From contig JBBQZQ010000017.1 in the NCBI GenBank assembly GCA_038207565.1, positions 1 through 64,000 of the forward strand: DNA of 64,000 nt, written 5' to 3'. Both the position numbers and the translations under genes were made by a program. The stretch is from JALZAI01 sp038207565. Lineage in GTDB: Bacteria; Actinomycetota; Actinomycetes; Mycobacteriales; Jatrophihabitantaceae. The first letter of the stretch is position 1. The number at the start of each line of letters is the position of its first letter. Below are positions 1 to 7,969 of this stretch, piece by piece. The notes beneath the pieces were generated by a model. It was given only the letters and a program-made list of their open reading frames with translations. It did no database searches and was not told the DNA's origin.

Positions 1-1
1 C

Positions 2-580
2 CAGTCGCCAGGCCCCCCGGCGTGGTCGCGGGTCCCGGACAGCTGGCGGCTGCTGCAGGCGACGTTGCTGCGCTTTGATGACGGCAGCCGCTACGCCGCG
101 CCGTGCGCTTCAGCGCTGACCTGGCAGGCTCTCGCGTTGCATCACACCCTCGCGACCCTTGTCGCGAACCGCGAGCCGATCGACCAGGTCGCCACGGCGA
201 TGCGCTACGTCGCCAACCAGCTGCCCACGATCGCAGAGTGTGTCGAGACCGCGGTCGTGGAGTGGACCGGCTCCGGCCGGCTATTCGCGAAAGCCCGCGC
301 CCTGCCGCGTTCGGAGGAGCGGGTGTCGGCGTGCATCGCCGACCGGGCCGTGATCGTCAGGCCACCGGAGATCGGGCCCGTCCTGCTTGTCGCCCGCGCC
401 ACGCAACGACAATCCGCGGCCCTGGCAGTCGAGCTCGACCGATCCGCAGGCCACGTCGGGCGACAGCCCCAGCCGAACCTGGTCCGCGCCCTCGCGGCAA
501 CCCTGCACGTCGGGCCCAGCAGGCGCGCGAACCATCTGCCCGACCACGCCCCCGCGGCAGCGCTCGCACCGTTGCTCTGA
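2..580 (+). CDS. Partial protein of unknown function (5' end outside window)
   Basis: The frame is open from the left edge and stops at 578-580, giving at least 192 residues. Third codon positions are strongly G/C from the first base, so the frame looks coding and the start is probably upstream of the window. I recognise no domain. The middle part (motif RALPRSEERVSACIADR) is mixed polar and hydrophobic with no obvious membrane segment, and the C-terminal 50 residues are rich in Arg, Ala and Pro. It lies 53 bases before the Toprim gene on the same strand and so is probably cargo or a replication-associated gene of the integrative element. No function is assigned. Confidence 0.5.
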   Translation, partial: QSPGPPAWSRVPDSWRLLQATLLRFDDGSRYAAPCASALTWQALALHHTLATLVANREPIDQVATAMRYVANQLPTIAECVETAVVEWTGSGRLFAKARALPRSEERVSACIADRAVIVRPPEIGPVLLVARATQRQSAALAVELDRSAGHVGRQPQPNLVRALAATLHVGPSRRANHLPDHAPAAALAPLL

Positions 581-633
581 CATGGGCGCGCTGAGCAGGG
601 ACGCCCGGCACCCGTTCGTCGCACGCAGATGGT

Positions 634-1731
634 GTGAGACCGAACGATTCCAGCCAGCCGACCGACCCGGGCACGCTCGCCGAGGTCACCACCGCGGCAG
701 CGGACATCCTCACGGCGCCACCGCGGCGCCGGGCCGCACTGACCTACCTGCGCCAACGCGGCATCGACGCCACAGTCCTCCCCGCGTCCTGGCCGCTGGG
801 CTACGCCCCGCCCGGCTGGACCCGGCTGGTCGACCACCTGCGGCCCGAGTTCCCCGACCAGGTGCTGCTCGACGCCGGGCTCGCCCGGCGAAGCAGCCGC
901 GGCACCCTCATCGACACCTTCCGCGACCGCGTCATCTTCCCGCTCCACGACGCAGACGGCCGCGTCGCCGGATTCCTCGGCCGCGACCTGTCCGGGCACC
1001 CCGACGCGCCGAAGTACCTCAACACGCACCAGAGCGCGATCTTCGACAAGGCACGACTGCTCTACGGCATGCACGAGACGCGCGCCGCCATCCCGCACGC
1101 GCGGCAACCGGTCATCGTCGAAGGCCCCCTCGACGTGCTCGCCATCGCCACCCGCACCCTGGCCACCGGTCATGCCGACCTGCTGCCCGTCGCCGCTTGC
1201 GGGACCGCCTTCACGAGCGCCCACGCACGATCCGTGGCCGACGCCGCGTTCGACCACCATGCACCCGTCGTCCTCGCCCTGGATGCTGACCCAGCTGGCC
1301 GCGACGCCACCCTGCGGGCCGGTGAGCAACTACGTGCGTTGGGCGTCGACGTCCGAGTCGCGGCGCTGCCCTACGGTAGCGATCCTGCGAGCTACCTCAC
1401 CCAACCCGGCAACCGGCTCGACCCCTTCAACCCCACCCACGCCATACCGCTGCTCACCGTCTACGTCGAGCGCGCGATCGCCGCCCAGGGCGACAAGATG
1501 CAGTGGGTCGAAGGCCGCCTCGCCGCCGGACGCGCCGTCGCCGCGCACCTCGCGACCTACCCGGTCAGCCACGCCGCCGCCCAGATCGGCTGGATCGCGG
1601 ACGTGCTGCGCCTCGACGCGACGACCTTCACCTTCGAACTCGCCGCTGCCTACCGGACTCCGCAGAATCCGTCCGTCGACTCAGGCGGCGACCACAAGTC
1701 GTCGGTGAGCCGAGCGACGGTCTCGTTATAA
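634..1731 (+). CDS. Toprim (DnaG-type) primase-like protein of the integrative element
   Basis: A 365-residue protein with the DnaG catalytic-core layout. An N-terminal domain (about 20-150) contains RDRVIFPLHDADGRVAGFLGR and APKYLNT, typical of the DnaG region before Toprim. The Toprim domain follows with an EGPLDVLA motif near residue 155 and a LALDADPAGRDA motif near residue 212, supplying the acidic metal ligands. There is no N-terminal CHC2 zinc finger, so recognition is probably divergent or supplied by a partner. The GTG start at 634 is the first start after the upstream gene. It is inferred to help replicate the element after excision, as in actinobacterial elements that carry their own primase. 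The stop lies 11 bases before the excisionase start. Confidence 0.78.
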   Translation: MRPNDSSQPTDPGTLAEVTTAAADILTAPPRRRAALTYLRQRGIDATVLPASWPLGYAPPGWTRLVDHLRPEFPDQVLLDAGLARRSSRGTLIDTFRDRVIFPLHDADGRVAGFLGRDLSGHPDAPKYLNTHQSAIFDKARLLYGMHETRAAIPHARQPVIVEGPLDVLAIATRTLATGHADLLPVAACGTAFTSAHARSVADAAFDHHAPVVLALDADPAGRDATLRAGEQLRALGVDVRVAALPYGSDPASYLTQPGNRLDPFNPTHAIPLLTVYVERAIAAQGDKMQWVEGRLAAGRAVAAHLATYPVSHAAAQIGWIADVLRLDATTFTFELAAAYRTPQNPSVDSGGDHKSSVSRATVSL

Positions 1732-1742
1732 GGGAGTTTGCC

Positions 1743-1964
1743 GTGGACGGAAAGGGCGCCGCACTCAGCCACTCGATCGTGGACGATCGCCTGTGGTCGG
1801 TGGATGACGTGTCGTACTACCTCGGCATCCCGGTCGCCACGCTCTACCAATGGCGCTGCGCCGGGCGCGGTCCACGAGTCCGCCGGGTAGGGCGTTATCT
1901 GCGCTACCGTCCCGCAGATGTGAGGTCCTGGGTCGCCGAGTTGAGCGATGGGGACGTGGCCTGA
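1743..1964 (+). CDS. xis: Excisionase-type helix-turn-helix protein (Xis)
   Basis: A 73-residue protein of the MerR-like excisionase class (HTH_17). The core runs from LWSVDDVSYYLGIPVATLYQW through the winged part RRVGRYLRYRPADVRSWV, the usual pattern. I chose the GTG at 1743 rather than upstream in-frame codons because AGGGAG at 1731-1736 sits six bases before it and because longer forms would run through the Toprim gene. The stop TGA overlaps the integrase ATG (ATGA at 1962-1966 region), so the two are probably translationally coupled. Its role is inferred to be recombination directionality and element excision, and possibly control of its own promoter. Confidence 0.85.
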   Translation: MDGKGAALSHSIVDDRLWSVDDVSYYLGIPVATLYQWRCAGRGPRVRRVGRYLRYRPADVRSWVAELSDGDVA

Positions 1965-3145
1965 TGCCGGGGCACAGACTCGAGATCGGCGAGCACGGCG
2001 ACATCTTCTACCGGGAGGGCCCGGCCGGAATCACGGCGGCGTTCTACTACCGCGATCACCAAGGGCAACGACGGCGAGTCCAGGCGACCGCTGACAGCAA
2101 GGCAGCCGCGCGCCGGCTCGCCCTGACTGCCATGGAACGCGCGCTCTCGTCGGGCCCGTCGGGGGAATACACCCGCCGCACAACGTTCGCCGAGGTGGCC
2201 GAGCGTTGGCTGCAGCACGTCTACGATCTGGTCGCGGCCGGGCAGCGCTCGCCGACGACCGCGGCGCTCTACCGCAGCGTGCTCGACGTCCATGTTCTTC
2301 CCGCGCTCGGTCGACTCCGCCTGGCGGAGGTGACGACCGGCCGGATGGACCAATTCCTGCACAAGAAGCGCCGGGACAGCGGGTACGCCGTGGCGAAGCT
2401 GTCTCGCTCCGTGAGCTCGGGGATATGCGGCCTCGCTACCCGCCACGGTGCCATGCAGGCTAATCCCGTTCGTGATGCGGGACGGTTGGAGTCCAGGGCC
2501 ACCCCAGCCCGCGCGCTCACCGCCGAGGAATGCACGCAGTGGCTGATGATCCTCGACACCGATGCTCAGTCCCGCAGCAAGGACCTTCCTGATCTCGTCC
2601 GGTTCCTGCTCGGTACCGGTGTGCGGCTGGGGGAGGCGCTCGGCGTCGGCTGGGAGGATGTCGACCTCGACCGGCGGATCATCTACATCCGCCGGACGAT
2701 CATCCGGGTCAAAGGCCAGGGCTTGGTCGCGAAGCCACCGAAGACGTTGTCCGGAGTGCGGACCCTCGGGGTGCCGGTCTGGCTCACCGATCTCCTTCGT
2801 ACCCGCAAGCGGACGGCGGATCTCGCCGCGCCGATCTTTCCCGATTCCGTCGGCGGCTACCGCGACCTGAACAACGTGGAGCGCGCCTTCCGCCACGCGC
2901 GCACGGGCACGCCATTCGAATGGGTGGTCCCGCACACCTACCGAAAGACGGTCGCGACGTTTCTGGACCGGGAAGGGCTCAGCGCACGCACAATTGCAGA
3001 CCAGCTTGGCCACTCGCGAATCTCGATGACCCAGGACGTCTACCTCGGCCGGGGGGCGGTTGACTCGGCGGCGGCGATGGCACTGGAGTCCTTGTTTCCG
3101 CGCGACGATCCGGACGACCCGCCACATCTGGCGATCGTTCGCTGA
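1964..3145 (+). CDS. int: Tyrosine site-specific integrase
   Basis: A 393-residue tyrosine recombinase. An N-terminal arm-binding region (about 1-55) is followed by a SAM-like core-binding domain (about 65-165) and the catalytic domain. Visible catalytic residues are Arg221 in GTGVRLGEAL, His324 and Arg327 in PHTYRKT, His350 in LGHSRISMTQ and the nucleophile Tyr360 in DVYLGR. All canonical residues are present, so it looks active. The ATG at 1964 overlaps the xis stop and gives a normal family length; an in-frame start 38 codons upstream would lie inside xis. It points at the tRNA-Lys 3' end, which it presumably uses as its attachment site. Confidence 0.95.
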   Translation: MPGHRLEIGEHGDIFYREGPAGITAAFYYRDHQGQRRRVQATADSKAAARRLALTAMERALSSGPSGEYTRRTTFAEVAERWLQHVYDLVAAGQRSPTTAALYRSVLDVHVLPALGRLRLAEVTTGRMDQFLHKKRRDSGYAVAKLSRSVSSGICGLATRHGAMQANPVRDAGRLESRATPARALTAEECTQWLMILDTDAQSRSKDLPDLVRFLLGTGVRLGEALGVGWEDVDLDRRIIYIRRTIIRVKGQGLVAKPPKTLSGVRTLGVPVWLTDLLRTRKRTADLAAPIFPDSVGGYRDLNNVERAFRHARTGTPFEWVVPHTYRKTVATFLDREGLSARTIADQLGHSRISMTQDVYLGRGAVDSAAAMALESLFPRDDPDDPPHLAIVR

Positions 3146-3238
3146 GGGCACCCGCAGCGACGATGGTGACAGCCATGTAACCGTTGGGCCGTCCCGAGAT
3201 CGGCAGATATTCCTGGAGGCCCCGGAAACGCTGGGCTG

Positions 3239-3314
3239 TGGTGGGCCCCGCGGGGCTCGAACCCGCAACCTACGGATTAAAAGTCCGCAGCTCTACCGAT
3301 TGAGCTAGAGGCCC
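3239..3314 (-). tRNA. tRNA-Lys (anticodon TTT)
   Basis: On the minus strand the sequence folds as a cloverleaf. The acceptor GGGCCTC pairs with GGGGCCC using one G-U pair. The D arm is GCTC/GAGC, the anticodon stem GCGGA/TCCGT has loop CTTTTAA giving anticodon UUU, and the T arm is GCGGG-TTCGAGC-CCCGC. A discriminator A at 3242 is followed by a genomically encoded CCA at 3239-3241. The 3' end faces the integrase gene, so this is the probable attB of the integrative element and the 3' end may have been regenerated by element sequence. Confidence 0.96.
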
Positions 3315-3429
3315 GACGTGCGGGCAGCGCACCACATGGCGGGCGGCCCGAGCGGAACCCGGAGGTCCCGAGGCGCAACTCTAGCGGTACGACCTGTTCG
3401 GCGGGCGCGAGCGTCGCGGGTCCGGCTGA

Positions 3430-3474
3430 GCACAACCCAGCTCAACTCAACCCAGCTCAGCTCAGCCCAGCTCA
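3430..3474. repeat. Three 15-bp tandem repeats at the 3' end of the aldehyde dehydrogenase gene
   Basis: Three consecutive 15-base units (3430-3444, 3445-3459, 3460-3474) share the core CCCAGCTCA and differ at only a few positions. The last unit overlaps the minus-strand stop codon at 3472-3474. The surrounding 3315-3471 stretch contains no other gene that I can support. AGCT-rich units may pair imperfectly, but I see no clear hairpin with a U tract. Confidence 0.85.
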
Positions 3475-4950
3475 ACCTAGGGTGAAGGGGTCGCGTGTGC
3501 CGCCGGACAGCTCGACCCATACCGACTTCGTGCGGAGGTACGCATCCACCGCCTCGAGCCCGTTCTCCCGGCCGACACCGGAATCGCCCACGCCTCCGAA
3601 CGGCACGCTCGGCGATACGACGCGATAGGCGTTGATCCACACCGTCCCGGCGTGGATCTTGGCTGCGACCCGGTGCGCGCGATGCACGTCCTTCGTCCAC
3701 ACGGCGCCCGCGAGTCCGTAGACGGTGTCGTTGGCGAGCTTGATGGCTTCGTCCTCGCTGGAGAAGGTATAGGCCGACAGCACCGGGCCGAACACCTCCT
3801 CCCGCACGATGACGTCGTCCGGGCCGACACCGGTGAGCAGCGTCGGCGTGATGAAGTACCCGCCGAGGTCGGTCGCAGCCGCACCGCCGTAAGCCACCCG
3901 GGCGCCGTGCTCGGCCGCTGTCTGCAGGTACCCGAGCACCTTCTCGTATTGCGGCGCGTTGGCGATCGGACCCATCTCGGTGGCAGGGTCCATCGGATCG
4001 CCCAGCTTGATCCGCGCCGCACGCTCGGCCACCAGGCGGACCAGTTCGTCGTGGACGTCCTCGTGCACGATGAGCCGCGAGCCGGCCATGCAAGTCTGCC
4101 CGGTCGCGGCAAACACACCCGCCACCACGCCGTTGGCCGCAGCGGCAAGATCGGCGTCGGGGAAGACGACCTGCGCGGACTTGCCGCCGAGCTCGAGGGT
4201 GACCGGATTCAAGTTCTCGGCGGCCGCATGAGCGACCGCGCGCCCGGTCGCTGTCGACCCGGTGAAGGCGACCTTGTCGACTCCGGCGTGGCCGGCCAGA
4301 GCGGCTCCGGTCTCGCGCGACAGTCCGGTGACGACATTGACGACGCCCGGTGGGAATCCTGCTTGATCGATGAGATCGGCGAAACCGAGTGTCGAGGCCG
4401 GCGCGTGCTCGGAGGGTTTGATGACCATCGTGCATCCGGCAGCGAGTGCCGGCGCAAGCTTCCACGTCATCAGCAGCAGGGGCGAGTTCCAGGGCGTGAT
4501 GGCGGCGACAACACCGGCGGGTTCACGACGGGTATAGATGAGATAATTCGGATTCGGCGACGGGATCTGGCGCCCCTCGAGCTTGTCCGCGATCCCCGCG
4601 TAGTAGTGGTACCAGGATCCCAGACCGGTCATCTGGCCGAGCATCTCGCGGTAGAGCTTGCCGGAGTCCTGAACTTCCAGACGGGCCAGCAAGTCCGCAT
4701 TCTCCGCGATGATGTCGCCGAGCCGGTGCATGAGGCCGGCCCGCTGAAAGCCGCTCATCGCGCCCCACTCGCCGTCCAACGCGGCACGCGCAGCGGCGAC
4801 CGCCGCATCGACGTCGTCCGGTCCGCCGTCCGGGATCGAGGCCCAGGACACGCCGGCGAAGGGGTTCTGCGACTCGAATGTCTTACCCGAGAGCGCATCG
4901 ACCTGCTTGCCCCCGATGTGCATGCGGAACTGTTGCAATGTCTCGGTCAT
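3472..4950 (-). CDS. Aldehyde dehydrogenase (NAD(P)+), possibly succinate-semialdehyde-type
   Basis: A 492-residue member of the ALDH superfamily, full length. The active-site Glu253 lies in TLELGGKS and the catalytic Cys287 in GQTCMAGSR; ITPWNSPLLL and FTGSTATGR give the cofactor-binding region, and EEVFGPVLS is also conserved. It oxidises an aldehyde to the carboxylate with NAD(P)+ in the cytoplasm. The ATG at 4950 overlaps the stop of the CaiB gene (ATGA), so it is the third gene of a leftward operon. Because the first gene resembles hydroxyacid-oxoacid transhydrogenase, succinate semialdehyde is an attractive substrate, but betaine aldehyde or another aldehyde cannot be excluded. The stop lies inside a tandem repeat. 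Confidence 0.9.
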   Translation of the reverse strand: MTETLQQFRMHIGGKQVDALSGKTFESQNPFAGVSWASIPDGGPDDVDAAVAAARAALDGEWGAMSGFQRAGLMHRLGDIIAENADLLARLEVQDSGKLYREMLGQMTGLGSWYHYYAGIADKLEGRQIPSPNPNYLIYTRREPAGVVAAITPWNSPLLLMTWKLAPALAAGCTMVIKPSEHAPASTLGFADLIDQAGFPPGVVNVVTGLSRETGAALAGHAGVDKVAFTGSTATGRAVAHAAAENLNPVTLELGGKSAQVVFPDADLAAAANGVVAGVFAATGQTCMAGSRLIVHEDVHDELVRLVAERAARIKLGDPMDPATEMGPIANAPQYEKVLGYLQTAAEHGARVAYGGAAATDLGGYFITPTLLTGVGPDDVIVREEVFGPVLSAYTFSSEDEAIKLANDTVYGLAGAVWTKDVHRAHRVAAKIHAGTVWINAYRVVSPSVPFGGVGDSGVGRENGLEAVDAYLRTKSVWVELSGGTRDPFTLG

Positions 4951-6122
4951 GTTCGTCCTCTCGCGGTACGGTCCTGCTCGGCGCGCTCGAGCTCGGCGGT
5001 GATCTCGCCCGTGTGTTCGCCCAGCTGCGGCGGATTCCGGACGATGTCGGCGCTGCCACCGTCGAACTGCCATGGGGTGTTCGCGACCTCGGTGTGCTGG
5101 TCGTCCCCGAGGTCGACGGGCAGCACCATGCCCCGCGCGCGAGTGTCGGTGTCGGCGAACACGTCGGCCAGGTCGCGTACGGCTCCGACCGGCACGCCGG
5201 CCTCCTCCAGCCGGACGATGACCTCCTCCGAGGTGAGTGCACGTAGCGCGCTCCCGAGCAGGTCGAGCAGGTCAGCCTTGTTGGCCAATCGCTGAGGATT
5301 AGTGCGGAAGCGCTCGTCGCCCGGTAGTTCGCCGAGTCCGAGCGACGCGCACATCCGCGTGAATTGCGCGTCGTTCCCGACGCAGATGTTGACGAAACCG
5401 TCGCCCGTCTCGAACAACCCGTACGGCGCGATCGTCGAATGGCCGTTGTGGTCATTGGGCGGCAATTCGCCTGTCGCGAGATAGCGGGCAGCGTGCTGGG
5501 TCAGCAGGGACACCAGGCAGTCCTGCATCGCGATGTCGATGACCCGTCCCCTCCCGGTCCGCTCGCGCTCGAACAACGCCGCGATGACGGCGGTTGCCGC
5601 GAACATGCCCGCCGACAGATCGCCGCCGGGCACACCCCACTTCGTCGGTTCGCCGAGCGGACCGGTGATCGACATGACGCCCGAAGTGCCTTGGACGATC
5701 TGGTCGTAACCCGCTCGTGGCGGCGCGTCCTGCCCGAAACCGCTGATCGAGCAGTACACGAGCCGGGGATTCCTCGCGCTCATGTCCTCGGCCCCGAGCC
5801 CGAGGCGCGCAGCCGTCCCGGGTCGCCAGTTCTCGACGAGGACGTCAGCACGATCCACCAGCCGACGCGCGGTGTTCAGGTCGTCCGCGTCCTTCAAATC
5901 CAAGGCGACACTGCGCTTGTTGCGGTTCACCGACACGAAGTACGCGGCGACGTCGCCGACGAACGGCGGACCCCAGTGCCGCGCGTCGTCACCGCGCGAC
6001 GGTGACTCGATCTTGACCACGTCCGCGCCGAGATCCGCGAGCATCATCGTGCCGTACGGGCCCGCCAGCGCCTGGGTGAAATCGATGACACGGACGCCGC
6101 TCAGCATGTGGAGGCCGGTCAT
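4947..6122 (-). CDS. CaiB/BaiF family (class III) CoA-transferase
   Basis: About 391 residues with the family signature: an N-terminal GVRVIDFTQALAGPY segment, ADVLVENWRPG, and the catalytic aspartate in GGDLSAGMFAA near residue 185, which forms the aspartyl-CoA intermediate in formyl-CoA transferase. It moves CoA between an acyl-CoA and a free carboxylate. Starts at 6167, 6122 and 6107 are all possible; none has a strong ribosome site and I took 6122. It sits between a transhydrogenase-type alcohol dehydrogenase and an aldehyde dehydrogenase. The operon therefore reads as alcohol to aldehyde to acid to CoA ester, although the actual substrate is inferred only from context. Confidence 0.9.
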   Translation of the reverse strand: MTGLHMLSGVRVIDFTQALAGPYGTMMLADLGADVVKIESPSRGDDARHWGPPFVGDVAAYFVSVNRNKRSVALDLKDADDLNTARRLVDRADVLVENWRPGTAARLGLGAEDMSARNPRLVYCSISGFGQDAPPRAGYDQIVQGTSGVMSITGPLGEPTKWGVPGGDLSAGMFAATAVIAALFERERTGRGRVIDIAMQDCLVSLLTQHAARYLATGELPPNDHNGHSTIAPYGLFETGDGFVNICVGNDAQFTRMCASLGLGELPGDERFRTNPQRLANKADLLDLLGSALRALTSEEVIVRLEEAGVPVGAVRDLADVFADTDTRARGMVLPVDLGDDQHTEVANTPWQFDGGSADIVRNPPQLGEHTGEITAELERAEQDRTARGRT

Positions 6123-6224
6123 CCGCGCTGCCCGTCGCCCCGCCCCGCCGGCGAACTCCGTCGGCATTCCGACGTCCGCGACCCCGGCGAGCGGACGCGC
6201 CGGCAGTCGTGCACCGCCATCAGA

Positions 6225-7508
6225 TCACCAGTTCTGGATCGACTTCGCGAAGATGGCGGCGATGTCGTCCTCGGTCGGCGTGCGGGGACACGTCGCGAGC
6301 AACCGCTGCTGCTTCATCGTCCCCGGCACGAGATCCGCGATGTCGGATTCGGTGTAGCCGACCTCGCCGATACCGTTGGGGATCCCGATGTCGCGCATCA
6401 GATCGACGAGCACAACCGGCAACTGCTCGGACGCGTCGTTCTGCTTGTCGGTCTGCGGGCCGAGCATCGCAGCCGCGCGGAGGTGTCGCTCGGGCGCACT
6501 CTCGAAGCAGAACCTGAACGCCTCCGGAGCAGTCAGGGAGACCGACATCCCATGCGGCACCATCGCTTCGTCCTGCGGATACCCCGCCGGGTGGAAGTCC
6601 TTAACCATCCCGGCGATCGGGTAGGCGTTGGCATGCGGGATATGCACCCCGGAGTTGCCGAAACCCATCCCGGCGAAGGTCGCAGCCAGCATCATGTTGC
6701 TGCGGGCCTCGAGGTCGTCGCCATGGCGCACCGCTCTCCGGAACGAGCCGGCGAGCAATCCCATTGCCTTCTCGCACCACAGATCGGAGACGGGGTTCGA
6801 TCCGCAGTAGGTGACGCGCTCCTCGGGCTTCTTGCGGTCGAATGCCTGGTACCACCGCGCGGTGTAGGACTCCACCGCGTGGCAGACGATGTCCATGCCG
6901 GCAGCGGCCGTCACCTCCGGCGGAAGGGTGAGCGTCAGAAGCGGGTCGATGATCGCGAGGGTGGGACGCAGGCGCCAGTGGCTGATCCCGGTCTTGACCT
7001 TCATCGACAGCACGTCCAGGACGCACATCGCGGTGCTCTCGGATCCGGTGCCCGCTGTCGTCGGGATCGCGATGAACGGTTTGAGCTGACCCTTCGGCGC
7101 GGTGGCCCTGCCGATCGGCTTGTTGATGTAATCCATCAGTTCGCCACCATCGGTCGTCATCAGGTTGACAGCCTTCGCGGTGTCGATCGCGGAACCTCCG
7201 CCGACGGCGATGAATCCGTCCCACGGCCCTTGCTCACGGGCGTAACCCGCGGCCTTGTCCATGCTGTCGTCAGTCGGTTCGACGTGGACGCCGTCGAAGA
7301 TCTCGGAGTCGATCGAGTGTTGCTTGAGCAGGTCCGCGATGCGCTCGGGAATTCCGGTGGCATGAATGGTCGAGTCGGTAAGGATGAGCACGCGCTTGAC
7401 GTTGTACTGGCTCATCTCGAAGCCGACCTCATCCAGCGCGCCGGCGCCAAACTTCAACGGCGGGGCGCCCCAGGTGAAGATGGTCTCTTCGATCAGTTCG
7501 GTGGTCAT
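6225..7508 (-). CDS. Iron-containing alcohol dehydrogenase, hydroxyacid-oxoacid transhydrogenase type
   Basis: A 427-residue group III iron-dependent dehydrogenase. GGGSAIDTAKA and IPTTAGTGSE form the nucleotide-binding part. The metal ligands are in MDIVCHAVES (Asp, His), GVHIPHANAYP (His) and MVPHGMSVSL (His). GVHIPHANAYPIAG, ending VPHGMSVSLTAPEAF and ESAPERHLRAAAMLG, is the pattern of hydroxyacid-oxoacid transhydrogenase (ADHFE1-like). That enzyme couples 4-hydroxybutyrate oxidation to 2-oxoglutarate reduction and yields succinate semialdehyde. This is inference by motif; other alcohols are possible. It is the first gene of the leftward operon, and AGAGAAAG lies upstream of the ATG. Confidence 0.85.
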   Translation of the reverse strand: MTTELIEETIFTWGAPPLKFGAGALDEVGFEMSQYNVKRVLILTDSTIHATGIPERIADLLKQHSIDSEIFDGVHVEPTDDSMDKAAGYAREQGPWDGFIAVGGGSAIDTAKAVNLMTTDGGELMDYINKPIGRATAPKGQLKPFIAIPTTAGTGSESTAMCVLDVLSMKVKTGISHWRLRPTLAIIDPLLTLTLPPEVTAAAGMDIVCHAVESYTARWYQAFDRKKPEERVTYCGSNPVSDLWCEKAMGLLAGSFRRAVRHGDDLEARSNMMLAATFAGMGFGNSGVHIPHANAYPIAGMVKDFHPAGYPQDEAMVPHGMSVSLTAPEAFRFCFESAPERHLRAAAMLGPQTDKQNDASEQLPVVLVDLMRDIGIPNGIGEVGYTESDIADLVPGTMKQQRLLATCPRTPTEDDIAAIFAKSIQNW

Positions 7509-7890
7509 GTATCTACTTTCTCTGCGAAGGGTCTCGCTGCGGCTGGGCCTCGGGCCTGACGATCAGGTGCAGCCGCCTTCCAGTGAGTCAACGGGGACGC
7601 AGTGTGTCCGGACGCAGACCCGTTCGCGCCGGCCGGCGTTTGTGCTGGCGGCTACGAATCGCCCGGCCCGCGCGGGCGACGGCCACCGGGTCAGATAGGC
7701 GGTCATCGCTGCGCACAGAACGATGCTGACGGTCGTGCCTGGGGCAAGGTGACCTCCAGTGACGGCATCGTCGAGGTGAATGTACGTCCCAAATAACTGG
7801 TTCGCCAGCCTGCTCTGGGGCAGCGGTGAGTGTCAAGGTTGACCTTGGGGCGGTCCGGTGGTTCGCCGGCGCAGGCTGGCGGGCGCTCCG
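7509..7890. other. Intergenic region between the leftward operon and the FUSC gene
   Basis: About 380 bases without a convincing gene: short frames on both strands lack recognisable motifs. It must carry the promoter of the dehydrogenase operon. The only clear structure is a perfect small palindrome at 7834-7847 (CAAGGT-TG-ACCTTG), listed separately, and the start of the 20-bp iterated repeat at 7891. Confidence 0.6.
7834..7847. promoter_or_regulatory. Candidate operator palindrome CAAGGT-N2-ACCTTG
   Basis: Perfect 6-base inverted repeat with a 2-base centre, in the divergent intergenic region about 120 bases before the FUSC start. The composition resembles MerR-type operators, but no MerR gene is adjacent, so the assignment is weak. 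Confidence 0.35.
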
Positions 7891-7969
7891 ACGCTGCGTG
7901 CACGGATAAGGCGCTACGTGCACGGATAAGGCGCTACGTGCACGACAACACGCTAGGTGCACGACAATC
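7891..7969. repeat. Four iterated 19-20 bp repeats overlapping the FUSC start codon
   Basis: Four copies begin at 7891, 7911, 7931 and 7950 and share GCT(A/G)NGTGCACG followed by GATAAG or ACAA. Each contains GTGCAC, palindromic with its flanks (CGTGCACG in the first three). The last copy includes the GTG at 7957 used as the start of the downstream gene. They may be operator iterons or copies of a dispersed intergenic repeat. Confidence 0.85.

Larger units (their letters stand above)
1..3250. mobile_element. Right end of an integrative element inserted at tRNA-Lys
   Basis: The block contains, in order, a gene cut by the window edge, a Toprim primase-like gene, a small excisionase-type HTH gene and a tyrosine integrase, all on the plus strand and closely packed. 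The integrase ends about 95 bases before the 3' end of a tRNA-Lys gene on the opposite strand. This is the usual arrangement of actinobacterial integrative elements (AICE/ICE or prophage) that use a tRNA 3' end as attB. The other end lies outside the window, so size, conjugation genes and the second att copy cannot be seen. The core att repeat must lie within the tRNA 3' half or just beyond it; its exact extent is not determinable here. Confidence 0.8.

Noticed and set aside
205..1329. Long minus-strand frame of 374 codons across the element
   Set aside because: Antisense shadow of the Toprim gene and the partial gene; wrong codon-position bias and no recognisable motif.
7602..7903. Short frames on both strands in the gap before the FUSC gene
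   Set aside because: No ribosome site, no domain-like sequence and overlapping frames with equal support.
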